From Halieaceae bacterium (GTDB lineage Bacteria > Pseudomonadota > Gammaproteobacteria > Pseudomonadales > Halieaceae): DNA of 64,000 nucleotides. The notes under the pieces were generated by a model. That model did not search any database. It was not told the DNA's origin and worked only from the letters and a program-made list of their open reading frames with translations. A program made the position numbers and the translations under genes. Below, piece by piece: positions 62,638 to 64,000 of this stretch; the stretch's first letter is position 1, and each line of letters opens with the position of its first letter. Where the stretch lies: positions 141,131-205,130 of the forward strand of contig CACOYM010000002.1 in NCBI GenBank assembly GCA_902631395.1, in the 5' to 3' direction.

Positions 62638-64000
62638 ATGAACACTGCCGTTGAGCAAAGCGTTTTCGCCGACTATAAAGTCGCTGATATTCACCTGGCT
62701 GACTGGGGCCGGAAAGAGCTGGAAATCGCCGAGAGCGAGATGCCTGCACTGATTGCGTTGCGCGAGCATTATAGCGACACGCAACCCCTTAAAGGCGCCA
62801 AGATTTTGGGCTGCATCCACATGACGATTCAAACCGGCGTGCTCATCGAGACGCTGGTCGCGCTGGGCGCCGAAGTCAGGTGGTCCTCGTGCAATATCTT
62901 CTCGACACAAGATCATGCCGCTGCCGCTATTGCCGCCGCGGGCATCCCAGTTTTTGCGTGGAAAGGTGAAACCGAAGAAGAATACGAGTGGTGTATCGAG
63001 CAAACTATCTTGGAAAACGGTAAACCTTGGGACGCGAATATGGTGCTCGACGATGGCGGTGATTTGACTGCGATGCTGCATGAAAATTATCCAGAGATGC
63101 TTGAGCGCATCAACGGCATTACGGAAGAGACGACTACAGGCGTGCACAGACTTTACGAGATGCTGGCCAATGGCGAGCTCAAGGTCCCCGCGATCAATGT
63201 CAACGACGCTGTGACAAAATCCAAAAATGACAACAAATATGGTTGCCGCCACAGTCTAAACGACGCGATCAAGCGTGGCCTCGACCACCTGTTAGCCGGC
63301 AAACGCGCACTGGTCATTGGTTATGGCGACGTCGGCAAAGGCTCAGCACAGTCGCTACGCCAAGAGGGCATGATTGTGCGCGTTACCGAGTGTGACCCTA
63401 TTTGCGCCATGCAAGCATGTATGGATGGCTTCGAGGTGGTTTCAACCTTCACAGATGGAATTGACGATGGCTCTGATGGCTGCATCAATACCGACCTGCT
63501 CGGTACCACCGATATTCTGGTGACGGCAACCGGTAACTATAACGTCTGCACCGCTGCCATGCTGCGAGCCCTGAAATCAGGAGCAGTAGTCTGTAATATC
63601 GGCCACTTCGATAACGAAATTGACACCGCCTACATGCGGGACGCGTGGCATTGGGAAGAAATTAAACCCCAGGTTCACAAGATCGTCCGCAACACCGACG
63701 ACAACGACCATCTGCTGCTCCTATCGGAAGGCCGTTTGGTCAATTTAGGCAACGCGACAGGCCACCCTTCACGCATTATGGACGGATCCTTTGCCAATCA
63801 GGTACTCGCACAGATCCATTTGTACGAAAAACAATTCTCAACGCTTTCAGGCGAGGCGCGGCAAGCCGCCATCACCGTAGAAGTACTGCCCAAAAAACTT
63901 GATGAACAGGTGGCAGGCTACATGGTGAAAGGCTTCGGTGGGGTAGTGACCAAGCTGACCACGAAGCAAGCTAATTATATTGGCGTAGGCGTTGAAGGCC
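62638..64000 (+). CDS. ahcY: S-adenosylhomocysteinase (3' end outside window)
   Basis: AhcY splits S-adenosylhomocysteine into adenosine and homocysteine, relieving product inhibition of methyltransferases. The gene is not in the ORF track because its stop lies outside the window. It opens [25 protein letters not shown]. The active-site [18 protein letters not shown], the NAD Rossmann loop [18 protein letters not shown] and [14 protein letters not shown] are present. 454 codons are visible, ending in YIGVGVEG; about ten residues of the usual PFKPEHYRY end are missing. The start is 27 bases after metK, too little for a SAH riboswitch. Confidence 0.97.
   Translation, partial: MNTAVEQSVFADYKVADIHLADWGRKELEIAESEMPALIALREHYSDTQPLKGAKILGCIHMTIQTGVLIETLVALGAEVRWSSCNIFSTQDHAAAAIAAAGIPVFAWKGETEEEYEWCIEQTILENGKPWDANMVLDDGGDLTAMLHENYPEMLERINGITEETTTGVHRLYEMLANGELKVPAINVNDAVTKSKNDNKYGCRHSLNDAIKRGLDHLLAGKRALVIGYGDVGKGSAQSLRQEGMIVRVTECDPICAMQACMDGFEVVSTFTDGIDDGSDGCINTDLLGTTDILVTATGNYNVCTAAMLRALKSGAVVCNIGHFDNEIDTAYMRDAWHWEEIKPQVHKIVRNTDDNDHLLLLSEGRLVNLGNATGHPSRIMDGSFANQVLAQIHLYEKQFSTLSGEARQAAITVEVLPKKLDEQVAGYMVKGFGGVVTKLTTKQANYIGVGVEG

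Overview
The window reads as chromosomal DNA of a flagellated, aerobic, probably marine gammaproteobacterium. The basis is gene order: ygfB-pepP-ubiH-ubiI beside zapA-6S RNA-ygfA, rppH-ptsP-lgt-thyA-folA, tkt-epd-pgk-fba, and a DUF3450/TtpC/ExbBD/TonB cluster, as in Pseudomonas-, Cellvibrio- and Halieaceae-type genomes. G+C content looks mid-50s by eye. No IS element, phage, CRISPR array, rRNA or tRNA was seen.

Region 1 (1-22.3 kb) is flagellar. On the plus strand lie the end of flhA, an FlhF-like protein with no GTPase domain, fleN, fliA and two unknown genes. Facing them on the minus strand is a run of about 17 kb: a sigma-54 activator gene, fliE-F-G-H-I-J-K-L-M-N-O-P-Q-R, flhB and two unknown membrane-protein genes. 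Most of these genes overlap or nearly touch, so they probably form one transcript. It appears to start at a sigma-54 promoter with a FleQ-box-like palindrome about 100 bp upstream, just after a fleQ-like gene that lacks the usual N-terminal domain.

Region 2 (22.3-33 kb) holds a voltage-gated potassium channel, three small unknown or weakly assigned genes, pyruvate kinase, a cold-shock protein and a seven-gene TonB2-type energy transduction operon with two exbD genes.

Region 3 (33-46 kb) is housekeeping: folA, thyA, lgt, ptsP, rppH, a HAD phosphatase, ubiI, ubiH, pepP, ygfB, a ZapB-like gene, zapA, 6S RNA, 5-formyl-THF cyclo-ligase and ilvA.

Region 4 (46-64 kb) holds the tkt-epd-pgk-fba carbon operon. 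Then comes an accessory block with a TonB-dependent receptor, a methyltransferase-like protein, a small secreted protein, a TPR sulfotransferase and an S9 peptidase. It ends with rpiA and a methionine-cycle operon: an ArsR-methyltransferase regulator, metK and ahcY (cut by the window end). In Pseudomonas, as I recall, ilvA lies beside rpiA and tkt beside metK, so the accessory block appears to sit at a rearranged junction.

The most unusual points are: (a) FlhF without its GTPase domain, paired with a FleN that has no room for an N-terminal FlhF-activating helix; (b) two flagellar sigma-54 activators with altered GAFTGA loops and no recognisable phospho-acceptor receiver domain, with a recognisable enhancer and promoter between them; (c) an NPEH instead of NPTH autocleavage motif in FlhB; and (d) four unknown genes embedded in the flagellar locus.
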